Origin: CAVZOY01 sp963777095
Lineage (GTDB): Bacteria; Actinomycetota; Actinomycetes; Mycobacteriales; Geodermatophilaceae
Assembly: GCA_963777095.1 (NCBI GenBank)
Contig: CAVZOY010000001.1
Span: 744,001-808,000 of the forward strand
Direction: 5' to 3'
Length of the DNA stretch: 64,000 nucleotides
Shown here: piece by piece, positions 17,484-26,534 of the stretch
Layout of the letters: every line of letters starts with the position of its first letter
How positions within the stretch are numbered: the stretch's first letter is position 1
Translations under genes and position numbers: made by a program
The notes under the pieces: generated by a model
Told to the model about the DNA's origin: nothing
Seen by the model: the letters and a program-made list of their open reading frames with translations, nothing else
Database searches by the model: none

Positions 17484-18091
17484 TGGCCGCGCGCATCGAC
17501 AAGGTCGTCGTCAGCGGCGTCTTCTCCCTCGACGGGCAGGACTTCGACGTCGACAACAACGTCTGGCTGGTCGGCGACGACGACGAGGTGCTGGTGATCG
17601 ACGCCCCGCACGACGCGGCGCCGATCATCGAGGCGATCGGCGGTCGGACCGTGACGGCGATCGTGCTCACCCACGGGCACAACGACCACCTCACCGCCGC
17701 CGTCGACCTGCGGCAGGCGACCGGCGCCCCGATCTGGTTCCACCCCGCCGACCGGATGCTCTGGGACGTCGTCCACCCCGGCGCGGCGCCGGACGCCGAG
17801 CTCGACGAGGGCGGAGAGTTCCCGGTCGCCGGCGTGACGTTGCAGGCGCTGCACACCCCCGGCCACTCCCCCGGCAGCACCTGCCTGTACGCGCCCGACC
17901 TCGGCACCGTCTTCACCGGCGACACGCTCTTCTGCGGCGGGCCCGGCGCCACGGGCCGCTCCTACAGCGACGAGCCGACGATCCTCGAGTCGATCCGTAC
18001 GCGACTGCTGACCCTGCCGCCGGACACCGTCGTCCGCACCGGGCACGGCGACGACACGACCGTCGCCGACGAGGTCGGCAACGTGCCCTGA
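17483..18091 (+). CDS. MBL-fold metallo-hydrolase linked to mycothiol formaldehyde pathway
   Basis: 202 aa. The metallo-beta-lactamase ligands are THGHNDHLTA, LHTPGHSPGS and FTGDTLF, plus a terminal RTGHGDDT. Immediately follows mscR with a 1-nt overlap. In actinobacteria this neighbour is assumed to hydrolyse S-formylmycothiol, as a glyoxalase-II-like thioesterase; that role is inferred from context. Confidence 0.87.
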   Translation: MAARIDKVVVSGVFSLDGQDFDVDNNVWLVGDDDEVLVIDAPHDAAPIIEAIGGRTVTAIVLTHGHNDHLTAAVDLRQATGAPIWFHPADRMLWDVVHPGAAPDAELDEGGEFPVAGVTLQALHTPGHSPGSTCLYAPDLGTVFTGDTLFCGGPGATGRSYSDEPTILESIRTRLLTLPPDTVVRTGHGDDTTVADEVGNVP

Positions 18092-18094
18092 GGG

Positions 18095-18881
18095 TCAGAG
18101 CCCGCGCTTCCGCAGCCAGCCGAGCATCGCGTCGAGGGGCTCGCGCCAGCGGGCGTCGAGCATGAGGTCGTGCCCCATGCCGGGGAACTCCCGCACGTCG
18201 GCGCCGTAGCGCGCCGCGGTGGACCGGATGCCGCGCACCGGGACCAGCCCGTCGTCCGGGGTGGCGAGCACCAGCACCGGCGGGCGGCCCAGCGGCCGGC
18301 GCGGCGGCGCGTGCATCACCAGCTGGTACTGCACGAGCGCCGACTCGCCGTGGCAGCGGTCGGTGTGCCGCTCGGCCTCGGCGGCCGGCAGCTCGCGGAA
18401 CAGGTACTCCGGGCGCAGCGGCAGCGAGCCGCCGGCCAGGATGCGCAGCGCGTCGGTCGGGTGCTGCCGGGCGATCCCCATCAGCGCGCCGACCGCCGGG
18501 TGGGCCGGCACGGGCGAGACGAGCACGGCGGCGGGGGCGGCGTAGCGGGCCAGCGCCCGCTGCACGACCAGCCCGCCCATCGAGTGGCCGACCAGCACGG
18601 CGGGGCGGCCCAGCGACATCGCCGTCCGGACGACGTCGTCGACGTAGTGAGCCGAGCAGCGCCGTCCGCAGCCGTCCCGCACTGCCCGCGTGGCCGCGCA
18701 GCGACACCGCGTACGCCGGGTGACCCGCCTCCGCCGTGCCGTCCAGCCAGTGCTCCCAGCACCAGGCGCCGTGCCCGAGGCCGTGCACGAACAGCACCGG
18801 CGCCCGGCCCTCGTCCCGCGCCGGCTGCCGCTCGACGAGCTCGAGCTCGTGCTGCGCCCCCGTGCGCGCTCCGCCGGTCAT
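18095..18881 (-). CDS. Alpha/beta-fold hydrolase (one indel)
   Basis: 261 aa after removing one extra base at ~18664. N-terminal HGLGHGAWCWEHWLDG oxyanion region, nucleophile elbow GHSMGG, a late Asp near DDGLVPVRG and His in FPGMGHDLML. All triad elements lie in order once the two frames are joined through LAHYVDDVVRTAM. Generic lysophospholipase/esterase-like; substrate unknown. Divergent from the quinone oxidoreductase. Confidence 0.8.
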
Positions 18882-18946
18882 GCGTCCTCCCTGGTCATCC
18901 GGGGCTCGTGCGGTCCCGGCGTCGCCGAAGTGGTGAGATCAGGACC

Positions 18947-19889
18947 ATGCGTGCTGTCGTGTTCGAGCGCAACGGTGGTCCCGACGTCCTGGTCCCGGGC
19001 GAGCGCCCGGACCCCGCCCCCGGCGACGGTGAGGTGCTGGTGCGCGTCGAGGCGGCCGGCGTCAACTACATGGACGTCTACGAGCGCGAGGGCAAGCCCG
19101 GCTACGGCTCGACACCACCGGCCGTGCCGGGCGCGGAGGGCGCGGGCACGATCGCCGAGACCGGCGAGCGGGTGGCCTGGATGAACGTCCCGGGCAGCTA
19201 CGCCGAGCTGCTCGCCGCCCCGCGCGACCGGCTGGTGCCGGTGCCCGACGGGGTGGCGTCCGACGTCGCGGCAGCCACGCTGCTGCAGGGCATGACCGCC
19301 CACTACCTGGTCAACGACTCCTATCCGGTGCAGCCCGGCGACTGGGCCGTCGTGCACGCCGCCGCGGGCGGGGTCGGCCTGCTGCTCACGCAGCTGGTCA
19401 AGCAGCGCGGCGGCCGGGTGGTCGCGACGACCTCGAGCCCGGACAAGGCGGAGCTGGCGCGCGCCGCCGGTGCCGACGAGGTGATCGAGCTACGAGGGCT
19501 TCGGCGCGCGGGCGCGGGAGATCAGCGGTGGGGACGGCGTCGCGGTGGTCTACGACGGCATCGGCCGCGCGACCTTCGCCGAGGGCCTCGACGCGCTGCG
19601 CCCGACCGGCAGCATGATCGTCTACGGCGCGGCCAGCGGGGCGCCCGAACCGCTCGAGGTGGCCACGCTGGCGGCCAAGGGATCGCTCTACGTGCAGCGT
19701 CCGACGGTGAAGACCTACGCCCGGACGCCGGACCTGCTGCAGATCCGGGCCCGGCAGGTGCTCGACCTCGTCGCGCGCGGCACGCTCGACATCCGGATCG
19801 GCGCCACGTACCCGCTGGCCGAGGCGCGGCGGGCGCACGAGGACCTGGAGGCGCGGCGGACCACCGGCAAGCTGCTGCTGCTCCCCTGA
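18947..19889 (+). CDS. Quinone oxidoreductase (zeta-crystallin-like, NADPH) (one indel)
   Basis: 313 aa after removing one extra G at ~19489, which restores VIDYEGFGARARE. Zinc-free MDR family: starts MRAVVFERNGGPDVL, then VRVEAAGVNYMDVYEREG, cofactor-binding VHAAAGGVGLLLTQLVK, and ends RTTGKLLLLP. Reduces quinones by NADPH in characterised relatives. Its stop overlaps the presumed start of the next gene. Confidence 0.85.
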
Positions 19890-21022
19890 CCGCGGGAGCC
19901 CCGCCGGTCCGCTTCGACGACCTGCGCGCGGGCCGCGCCTTCGCCTGTCCGGAGCCGGAGGCGGTCGTGCAGGCCGCCACGGTCGGCGAGGTGCTGCCGG
20001 TGCTGGAGGAGATCGAGCGGGCGACCGCGGCCGGGCGGTGGGCCTACGGCTACCTCGCCTACGAGGCCGCGCCCGGCCTGGACGCCGACCTCGTCGGCGC
20101 ACGACCCGCGGCCCGGCGACCCGCCCCTGGCCTGGTTCGCGGTGGGCGGACCACCCGTCGCGGTGGAGCCGGTGCGCCCGGGACCGCCGCCCGCCGGCCG
20201 CTGGCGACCCGACTGGACCGACGCGGAGCACGCCGACGCGGTGGACGCCGTCCGCGCCCGCATCGCCGCCGGCGACACCTACCAGTGCAACCTCACCGAC
20301 CGGCTGCGCACCACGCTGACCGGGTACGCCGGAGCAGCTGTACGCGGGGCTGGCCGCCCGGCAGTCCGGGGCCTTCCACGCCTGGCTCGACCTCGGCGAG
20401 CACGTGCTGGTCAGCGCGAGCCCCGAGCTCTTCGTGGACTGGACGGGCGACGCACTGGTCACCCGGCCGATGAAGGGCACGGCGGCCCGCGGGCGCACAC
20501 CCGCGGAGGACGCCGCCGCGGCCGACCGGCTGCGAGCGAGCGCCAAGGACCGCGCCGAGAACCTGATGATCGTCGACCTGCTGCGCAACGACCTGTCCCG
20601 GATCGCGCAGCACCGGCAGCGTCGCCGTCCGCTCGCTGTTCGACCTCGAGGCCTACCCGACCGTCTGGCAGCTGACGTCGGAGGTGGTCGCGACGGCCCG
20701 GCCCGGCACCACCCTGGTCGACCTGCTGCGGGCGCTGTTCCCCAGCGGATCGGTGACCGGCGCCCCCAAGGTGAGCACGATGCGGCTGATCCGCGACCTG
20801 GAGCCGACCCCGCGTGGCGTCTACTGCGGCGCGATCGGGTTCGTCGGACCGCCGGAGTCCGGCGTCCGGGCGCGGTTCAGCGTGCCGATCCGCACGGCGG
20901 TCGTGCACCGCGCCACGGGCGAGGCGGTCTACGGAGCCGGCGGCGGCATCGTGTGGGACTCCGACCCCGCCGCCGAGCGGGCGGAGCTGCTGGCCAAGGC
21001 CGCCGTGCTCGGCGCTCCGTGA
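19886..21022 (+). CDS. pabB: Aminodeoxychorismate synthase component I-like (PabB) (three indels)
   Basis: 377 aa after removing one extra base each near 20100, 20332 and 20611. Short chorismate-binding enzyme: N-terminal FDDLRAGRAF and RWAYGYLAYEAAPGLD, then IAAGDTYQCNLTDRL, SASPELF, TRPMKGTAARGRTP, ENLMIVDLLRNDLSRIA, SGSVTGAPKVSTM and GAIGFVG. It converts chorismate to aminodeoxychorismate for folate, or is a related anthranilate-type enzyme. No ATG/GTG lies near the expected N-terminus. CTG 19886 overlaps the upstream TGA (CTGA) and is my best start, but uncertain. Confidence 0.8.
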
Positions 21023-21049
21023 CCCGGCCATCGGGGCAGACTGGCCGGG

Positions 21050-21877
21050 ATGACGGCGATCGAGGTGGCGTCCGGGGCGGCCCGGCTGGTGGGGGACGTC
21101 GAGGGCGCGGGCGAGACCGTCGTCCTGGTCCACGCCGGCATCACCGACGCCCGCATGTGGGAGCCGTTCGCCCGCCTCCTCGCCGAGGAACGGCGGGTGG
21201 TCCGGTACGACCTCCGCGGCTACGGCCGCTCCGCGCTGCCCGCCGGCCCGTTCAGCCACGTCGACGACCTGGCCGCGGTCGTCGCGGCGACGGCCGACGC
21301 GCCCGTCCACCTGGTCGGCGCCAGCATGGGCGGACGGATCTCGCTCGACCTGGCGCTGGACCGGCCGGACGTCGTCCGGAGTCTGGTGCTGCTGGGCACC
21401 GTCGTGTCGGGCTTCGATCCCGATGTGCCGCCCCCGCCGCTCTGGGAGCAGGTGGTGGCGGCCGACCGGGCCGACGACCTGGAGGCCCTCGCCGACGCCG
21501 AGACCCGCTTGTGGCTCGCCGACCCGGACGGCACCCGCCTGCCCGCCGCACTGCTGGACCTGGTCCGCGAGATGGACCGGATCGCGCTGCGCAACGAGCG
21601 CTCCGGCGTCGCCACCGAGCGTCCCGTCGAACGGCCGGCGGTCGACCGCCTGCAGACGTTGGACCGCCCGGCGCTGGTCGTGGACGGGGACCTCGACATC
21701 GAGGACGTCAGGCTCGCCGCCGACCTGCTGGGCGACCGGCTGCCTCGGGTCGAGCGCGTCCGCCTGCCCGGCGTCGCGCACCTGCCGGCGCTCGAGCGCC
21801 CCGAGGAGGTCGCCGCACTGGTGCGCCGGTTCCTCTCCGCCGTCGAGCGGCGCCGTGGGCAGGGGTTCCCTGGCTAG
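21050..21877 (+). CDS. Alpha/beta-fold hydrolase
   Basis: 275 aa. Triad elements: LVHAGITDARMWEPF, nucleophile elbow GASMGG, Asp in LVVDGDLDIEDV and His in LPGVAHLPALERPEEV. The sequence YDLRGYGRSALP is typical of 3-oxoadipate enol-lactonase/haloperoxidase-like hydrolases. Substrate not determinable. Follows the pabB-like gene by 27 bp on the same strand. Confidence 0.83.
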   Translation: MTAIEVASGAARLVGDVEGAGETVVLVHAGITDARMWEPFARLLAEERRVVRYDLRGYGRSALPAGPFSHVDDLAAVVAATADAPVHLVGASMGGRISLDLALDRPDVVRSLVLLGTVVSGFDPDVPPPPLWEQVVAADRADDLEALADAETRLWLADPDGTRLPAALLDLVREMDRIALRNERSGVATERPVERPAVDRLQTLDRPALVVDGDLDIEDVRLAADLLGDRLPRVERVRLPGVAHLPALERPEEVAALVRRFLSAVERRRGQGFPG

Positions 21878-21953
21878 GTCGTTCGCTCAGCAGCAGCGCG
21901 ACGGCCGGCGAAGAGGACTGCCGGACGACCGCCGGGTCGGCGAGCATGCACCC

Positions 21954-22425
21954 GTGCTCTGTTCCCGCACGCGGCCCCGGCTGATCACGGCCGTCGCGGT
22001 CGTGTGCGCGCTCGGAGTCGGAGTCACCGTCGGCCTGGGTGGGGAGCTGTCGCCGGCGGCGCACGTCGCCGTCCTGACCGCCGGTGCCGTAGTGGTCGGG
22101 ATCGGGCTCACCCGCCGCACGGGCGCCGGCGGTGCTGCCGGGGGCCGCCGGGGTGCCGCGTGGTTCTCCGTGCTCGCGCTCGCGCTGGCCTGGGAGGCGG
22201 TCGCCCTGGCCAGGGGCGAGCTGCCGACGATCAGCGACCTGCTCGACCCCGTGCTGGCACCGTCCCGTCGCCCGGGCGACGGCGACGCTGGCCTGGCTGG
22301 CCGCCGGCGCCTGGCTCGTGACCCGGCCGGGGGCGACGGTCGGCGCGGCCATGCGCACGACGGCCGGGCGCGTGCTGGTGCTCACCGCCTGGCTGTGGGT
22401 GGGCCTGCACTTCCTCGCCCGGTGA
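21954..22425 (+). CDS. Small membrane protein, DUF6186-like (one indel)
   Basis: 156 aa after removing one extra base at ~22276. Four hydrophobic segments: LITAVAVVCALGVGVTV, AVLTAGAVVVGIGL, FSVLALALAWEAVAL, and a final LVLTAWLWVGLHFLAR. The ending (AMRTTAGRVLVLTAWLWVG) matches my memory of actinobacterial DUF6186 membrane proteins. GTG 21954 opens the frame. Function unknown. Confidence 0.6.
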
Positions 22426-22429
22426 GCGG

Positions 22430-23294
22430 TCAGCTCTTGGGCTGCAGCACGAAGTCGTAGCGCGCCTCGAACCAGGGCTCGTCGATCGTGCCGCCGTCCG
22501 GGGTCGGCCCCGGCTCGCGCTTCTCGTACCGGACGACGAGCTCCTCCTTGACCCCGAAGACGACGTCGCTGTCGAGGTAGTCGGCGCCCTCCTCGAACAG
22601 GTGCGTGATCAGCGGCTCGTAGCCCGGCACGTTGATCAGGAAGTGCACGTGCGCCGGCCGGAAGTGGCTGATCTCCGTGCGCGAGATCAGGTTCCCGACC
22701 GGGCCGTCCATCGGGATCGTGTAGCCGAGCGGGGCCACGGTCCGCACGGAGTAGCTGCCGTCCTCGCGGGTCGTGTACTTGGCGCGCAGCCGGGCCTCGT
22801 CGACGTCGGCGTGCTGCGACTCGTAGAGCCCGTCGTTGTCGGCCTGCCAGAGGTCGAGCACCGCACCGGGCACCGGCTTGCCGTCGAGGTCGGTCACGGT
22901 GCCGTAGAGCACGAGGGGCGTGCCGGTCAGGCCCTGCGACATGTCGTCGCCGTACTCGAGCTCGGGCGAGCCCTCGATGTGGAACGGTCCGAGCACCGTG
23001 GCCGGCGTCGCCCGCGGATCCAGCCGGTGGTTCATCTGCACGACGAGCATCGACAGGCCGAGCACGTCGGAGGTGAGGATGAACTCCTCCCGCTTCTCGT
23101 TGCTGATCTGGCCGCTGCGGTTGAGCCACTGGATCGCGGCCATCCACTCGTCCTCGGTCAGCCGCACCTCGCGGGCGAAGTCGTGCAGGTGCCGTACGAG
23201 CGCGGTCATCAGCTCGGCCAGCGCGGGGGTCGCGCGCGGTCGCCCACCGCTGCACGGCCAGGTCGGTGATGTTGTCCTCGGTGACGAGCTGCAC
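22430..23294 (-). CDS. Intradiol ring-cleavage dioxygenase, hydroxyquinol 1,2-dioxygenase-like (one indel)
   Basis: 287 aa after removing one extra C at ~23228. Fe(III) intradiol fold: N-terminal helical dimerisation domain (MTALVRHLHDFAREV), then TPATVLGPFHIEGSPEL, Tyr ligands in NDGLYESQ and PLGYTIPMDGPVG, and His ligands in RPAHVHFLI. LDSDVVFGVKEELV resembles hydroxyquinol dioxygenases more than catechol ones. It would cleave a (hydroxy)catechol to a muconate or maleylacetate. Last gene of the minus-strand run from 26294. Confidence 0.83.
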
Positions 23295-23317
23295 GGATGC
23301 CTCCAGGGTGCGCAGGT

Positions 23318-24297
23318 TCAGGGGGTGAGCACCAGCCGAACCCCGGGGTCGGACACCTGCCGGCGCCAGGCCTCGGCGACGGCCTCGAACGGGACGCGCT
23401 CGTGCGCGACGGCGAGGGAGCCGGCGGCGAGCGCCCGGGCGACCTCGGCGACGGCCGTCCGCCGCTGCTCGGGGGTCAGGGCGTTGTTCGTGTAGCCGAG
23501 CACCTCCGCCGATCGGCTGCGCAGCACCGCGGAGGAGAACTCGGCGACGTCGCCCGACGCACCGCCGAGGTTGACCAGCCGGCCGCCCGGGGCGAGCACC
23601 CGGGCCGCCGCGGTCGCCGCCGTCCCGAACACCGGGTCGACGACGACGTCCGCGCCGTCGGGGCAGGCGTCGTGCAGCGCCCGGTCATCGCGTCGACGTC
23701 CCCTCGAGCGGCAGGACGTCATCGGCACCGCGCTGCGAGCGCGCGCTGTCGCGGCGCGGTTCCGAGCGAGCACACCGCGACCACCCGGCGCGGCGCCGAG
23801 GAGCTTGGCCGCGCCCACCGCGGCCTGCCCACCGCGCCGCCTGCGCCCAGCACGAGCACCTGCTCCCCCGGCTGCATCCGGGCGCGTGCGTCAGGATCAT
23901 CCAGGCGGCGACCCCGGAGAGCCCGAGCGCGGCGAAGGCGACGTCCGCGACGCCGTCCGGGCAGCGGGACGACGTCGCGCGTCGGGCACCGACGCAGCGC
24001 TCCGCCATGCTGCCGTCGCCGGGCGGCCATGCCGGCCGATCGTGGCTGAAGAAGACCCGGGTGCCCGGCGCGACCGCCGCGGACCCTCCACGACGCCGAC
24101 GCCCTGCACGCCGGGCACGTAGGGCGTGGCCGGCTCGCCCGAAGTACGAGGTGCCCGAGGCGCACAGCAGGTCCAGCGGGACGACCGGCGGCGGCGGTGA
24201 CCGCGCACGACCGTCCGGCCGGGCGCGTGCGCCGGGTCCGGATGCCGGACGCCACTGCGGAGGCATGCCCGGGGCGGTGCAGGACGGCGGCGCGCAC
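23318..24297 (-). pseudogene. Zinc-binding/quinone-type MDR dehydrogenase, broken by about a dozen indels
   Basis: Pieces of one MDR oxidoreductase are spread over all three minus frames: MRAAVLHRPGHASAV at the GTG start, VVPLDLLCASGTSYFG, YVPGVQGVGVVEG, ALGLSGVAAWMILTHA, VLVLGAGGAVG, GADVVVDPVFGTAATAAARV and the C-terminus RRQVSDPGVRLVLTP. I count about eight single-base insertions and four deletions between 23.69 and 24.30 kb. No in-frame stop or lost motif is seen once they are undone. The last ~370 bp are intact. Either a local stretch of very poor sequence or a young pseudogene. Confidence 0.7.
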
Positions 24298-24300
24298 GGC

Positions 24301-25101
24301 TCAGCCCTCCGCCGACGGGTCGACGTAGACGGCGTTGCGGTCGACGGCCAGGTAGGCGTCCATCCCGATCGGCCTGCGGCGCTCCTCGGCGATCTGGCCG
24401 AGCAGGCCGGCGGCGCGGGCCAGCAGCGCGAACCCGCGCAGCAGCTCGACCGGCAGTCCGAGGTCGGCGAGGGCCGCGCCGCAGACCCCGGCGCCGTTGA
24501 GCGGCAGCCGCCGTCCGAGCACCTGGTCGTGCACCCGCCCGATCGCCTCGAACAGCCGCAGGTGGGGTCCGCGCAGGCCCTCCTCCTCGGCGATGCGGAT
24601 GAGAACGTCGGTGCGCGGGTCGCGGACCTTGTGCACGGGGTGCCCGAGACCGGGGACGAACCGGCGGGCCTCCCGGGTCCTCGTCACGGCCTGCAGGGCG
24701 AGCGCGTCCCAGCCCGCGTCGTCGGGAGGCAGGTCGTCGCCGACGTCGGCGAGCACCGCGGCCAGGTACGCGCCGCAGTCCTCGGTGACGCCGAGGAACC
24801 GCGATCCGCCGCCGAGCAGGCCCGCGGCGAGCGCGCCCTGCAGGGAGTCCGGCGCGGACAGGTAGGTCAGCCGGGCGGCGATGGCTGTGGGCGTGAACCC
24901 GTGGTCGGCCAGCGCCACGAGCACGGCCTCGAAGACGCGGGTCTCCGACGGGGTGGGCCGGCGCAGCGCCACGAGCCAGAACGCCAGCTCACCGAAGCCG
25001 ACCTTGCCCATGAGGTCGGCGGTCAGGTCCTGGCCGAGCAGCCGGATCTCGTCGGCCGTCGACGTGCCGAGCGACGTCGGGAAGGACAGCGGCTCGCTCA
25101 C
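24301..25101 (-). CDS. Citryl-CoA lyase / citrate-synthase-like protein
   Basis: 266 aa, shorter than citrate synthase (~430). It keeps the C-terminal citrate-synthase core: VPGLGHPVHKVRDPRTDVL (active-site His), LPLNGAGVCGAALADLGLP and YVDPSAEG. GTG 25101 overlaps the upstream CoA-transferase stop (GTGA). Database relatives are called citryl-CoA lyase; the natural reaction would be cleavage or formation of a 3-hydroxyacyl-CoA with acetyl-CoA. With a CoA-transferase directly upstream, a transferase-then-lyase sequence on an organic acid is plausible (inference). Confidence 0.8.
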   Translation of the reverse strand: MSEPLSFPTSLGTSTADEIRLLGQDLTADLMGKVGFGELAFWLVALRRPTPSETRVFEAVLVALADHGFTPTAIAARLTYLSAPDSLQGALAAGLLGGGSRFLGVTEDCGAYLAAVLADVGDDLPPDDAGWDALALQAVTRTREARRFVPGLGHPVHKVRDPRTDVLIRIAEEEGLRGPHLRLFEAIGRVHDQVLGRRLPLNGAGVCGAALADLGLPVELLRGFALLARAAGLLGQIAEERRRPIGMDAYLAVDRNAVYVDPSAEG

Positions 25102-26294
25102 GAGGCCACCTCCCGCGCCGGGGCGCCCAGCCACCGGCGGATCTCCTCGCCGTGCTCGTCCAGGGACGGCGGCGGCAGGCGGTAGTCCGGCGGCGTCTCG
25201 GAGAACCGGATCGGGTTGCGCACCGACGGCACCGCGGCATCGCCCTCCCCCACCGTCACCACCGGGTCGAGGCCGACATCCTCGGCGAAGGCGACGCCGC
25301 CGTCGACGGTGTTGATCGGCCCGCACGGCACCCCGGCCGCGATGATGTCGCGGAACCAGTGGAGCTTGGGCCGGGTGCGCAGCCGCTCGACGAGCAGCGG
25401 CCGGAGCTCCTCCCGGTTGGCCGTGCGGTCCTGGTTGCGCGCGAACCGGGGGTCGTCGGGCAGCGCGGGCAGGCCGAGCACCTCGCAGAGCTTGCGGAAC
25501 TGGCCGTCGTTGCCCGCGGTGACGATCAGGTCCCCGTCGGCGCACGGCAGCGGCTCGTACGGGAACAGGCTCGGGTGGCTGTTGCCCATCCGGTGCGGGA
25601 CGACGCCGCCGGCCACGAACGCGCTCGTCTGGTTGACCAGCCCGGACAACGCCGAGGACAGCAGGTTGACCTCCACGTGCTGGCCGCGGCCGGTCTCGTG
25701 CCGGCGGTTGAGCGCCGCGAGGACGCCGATGGTCGCGTGCAGCCCGGCCATCACGTCGAACACCGAGATCCCGGCGCGGTACGGCTCGCCGTCCGGGCTC
25801 CCGGTGAGGCTCATCAGTCCGGAGATCGCCTGGACGATCAGGTCGTAGCCGGGCAGCCTCGCGCCCTCCGGACCGCTGCCGAACCCGCTGATGGACGCGT
25901 AGACGACGCCCGGGTTGCCCTCGGCGACGGTGTCGTAGTCCAGGCCGAAACGGGCCAGGCCACCGGGCCGGAAGTTCTCGATGAGCACGTCGGCCCGCCG
26001 CGCCAGCTCGAGTGCGGCGGCGCGGTCGGCGGGGTCCTTGAGGTCCAGCGCCACCGACCGCTTGTTGCGGTTGACGCCCAGGTAGTACGTCGAGACGCCG
26101 TCGCGGACCGGCGGCTGCCAGGTGCGGGTGTCGTCGCCGCCCGGGCCCTCGACCTTGATCACCTCGGCGCCGAGGTCGGCCAGCAGCATGGTGGCGTAGG
26201 GCCCGGCGAGGATGCGCGAGAAGTCGGCGACGAGCAGTCCGGCGAGCGGGCCGGTACGGGGCGCGGCGCCCGGGACGGGCTCGGTCGTCGACAT
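25098..26294 (-). CDS. CaiB/BaiF-family CoA-transferase
   Basis: 398 aa. Family III CoA-transferase: LLVADFSRILAGPYATMLLADLGAEVIKVE, then NKRSVALDL, GFGSGPEGARLPGYDLIVQAISG (catalytic Asp in GYDL) and AGISVFDVMAGLHA. It moves CoA between acyl-CoA and a carboxylic acid. The ATG at 26294 heads a minus-strand operon of lyase, dehydrogenase and dioxygenase, and is divergent from the amidohydrolase. Acid substrate unknown. Confidence 0.9.
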   Translation of the reverse strand: MSTTEPVPGAAPRTGPLAGLLVADFSRILAGPYATMLLADLGAEVIKVEGPGGDDTRTWQPPVRDGVSTYYLGVNRNKRSVALDLKDPADRAAALELARRADVLIENFRPGGLARFGLDYDTVAEGNPGVVYASISGFGSGPEGARLPGYDLIVQAISGLMSLTGSPDGEPYRAGISVFDVMAGLHATIGVLAALNRRHETGRGQHVEVNLLSSALSGLVNQTSAFVAGGVVPHRMGNSHPSLFPYEPLPCADGDLIVTAGNDGQFRKLCEVLGLPALPDDPRFARNQDRTANREELRPLLVERLRTRPKLHWFRDIIAAGVPCGPINTVDGGVAFAEDVGLDPVVTVGEGDAAVPSVRNPIRFSETPPDYRLPPPSLDEHGEEIRRWLGAPAREVAS

Positions 26295-26490
26295 GATGTG
26301 CGCCTCCCTCACCCGACGGCGTCGGGCCGCCACGGACAGTCGTCCGGGAGCCCCCGCGGATGAACCTTGGCGAGCGGTCCCGACCGTGTCAACCGCAGGC
26401 CGGGCGCCGTTCACCGCATCAGCGAGGCTGCTCTTGACAGGCGATCGGCCGCGCTCCAAGGTGGCCGCCATCCCCTAGCCAGCCGCTATG

Positions 26491-26504
26491 CGGACAACCG
26501 TCCG
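26491..26504 (+). promoter_or_regulatory. Inverted repeat, candidate IclR operator
   Basis: CGGAC-AACC-GTCCG, followed six bases on by another GTCCG, lies 31 bp before the amidohydrolase ATG in the shared divergent promoter. The IclR-family gene of this cluster is the natural binder. Short GC-rich dyads occur by chance, so support is modest. Confidence 0.3.
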
Positions 26505-26534
26505 TACCGGTCCGACGACGTTCCGGAGGCAACC

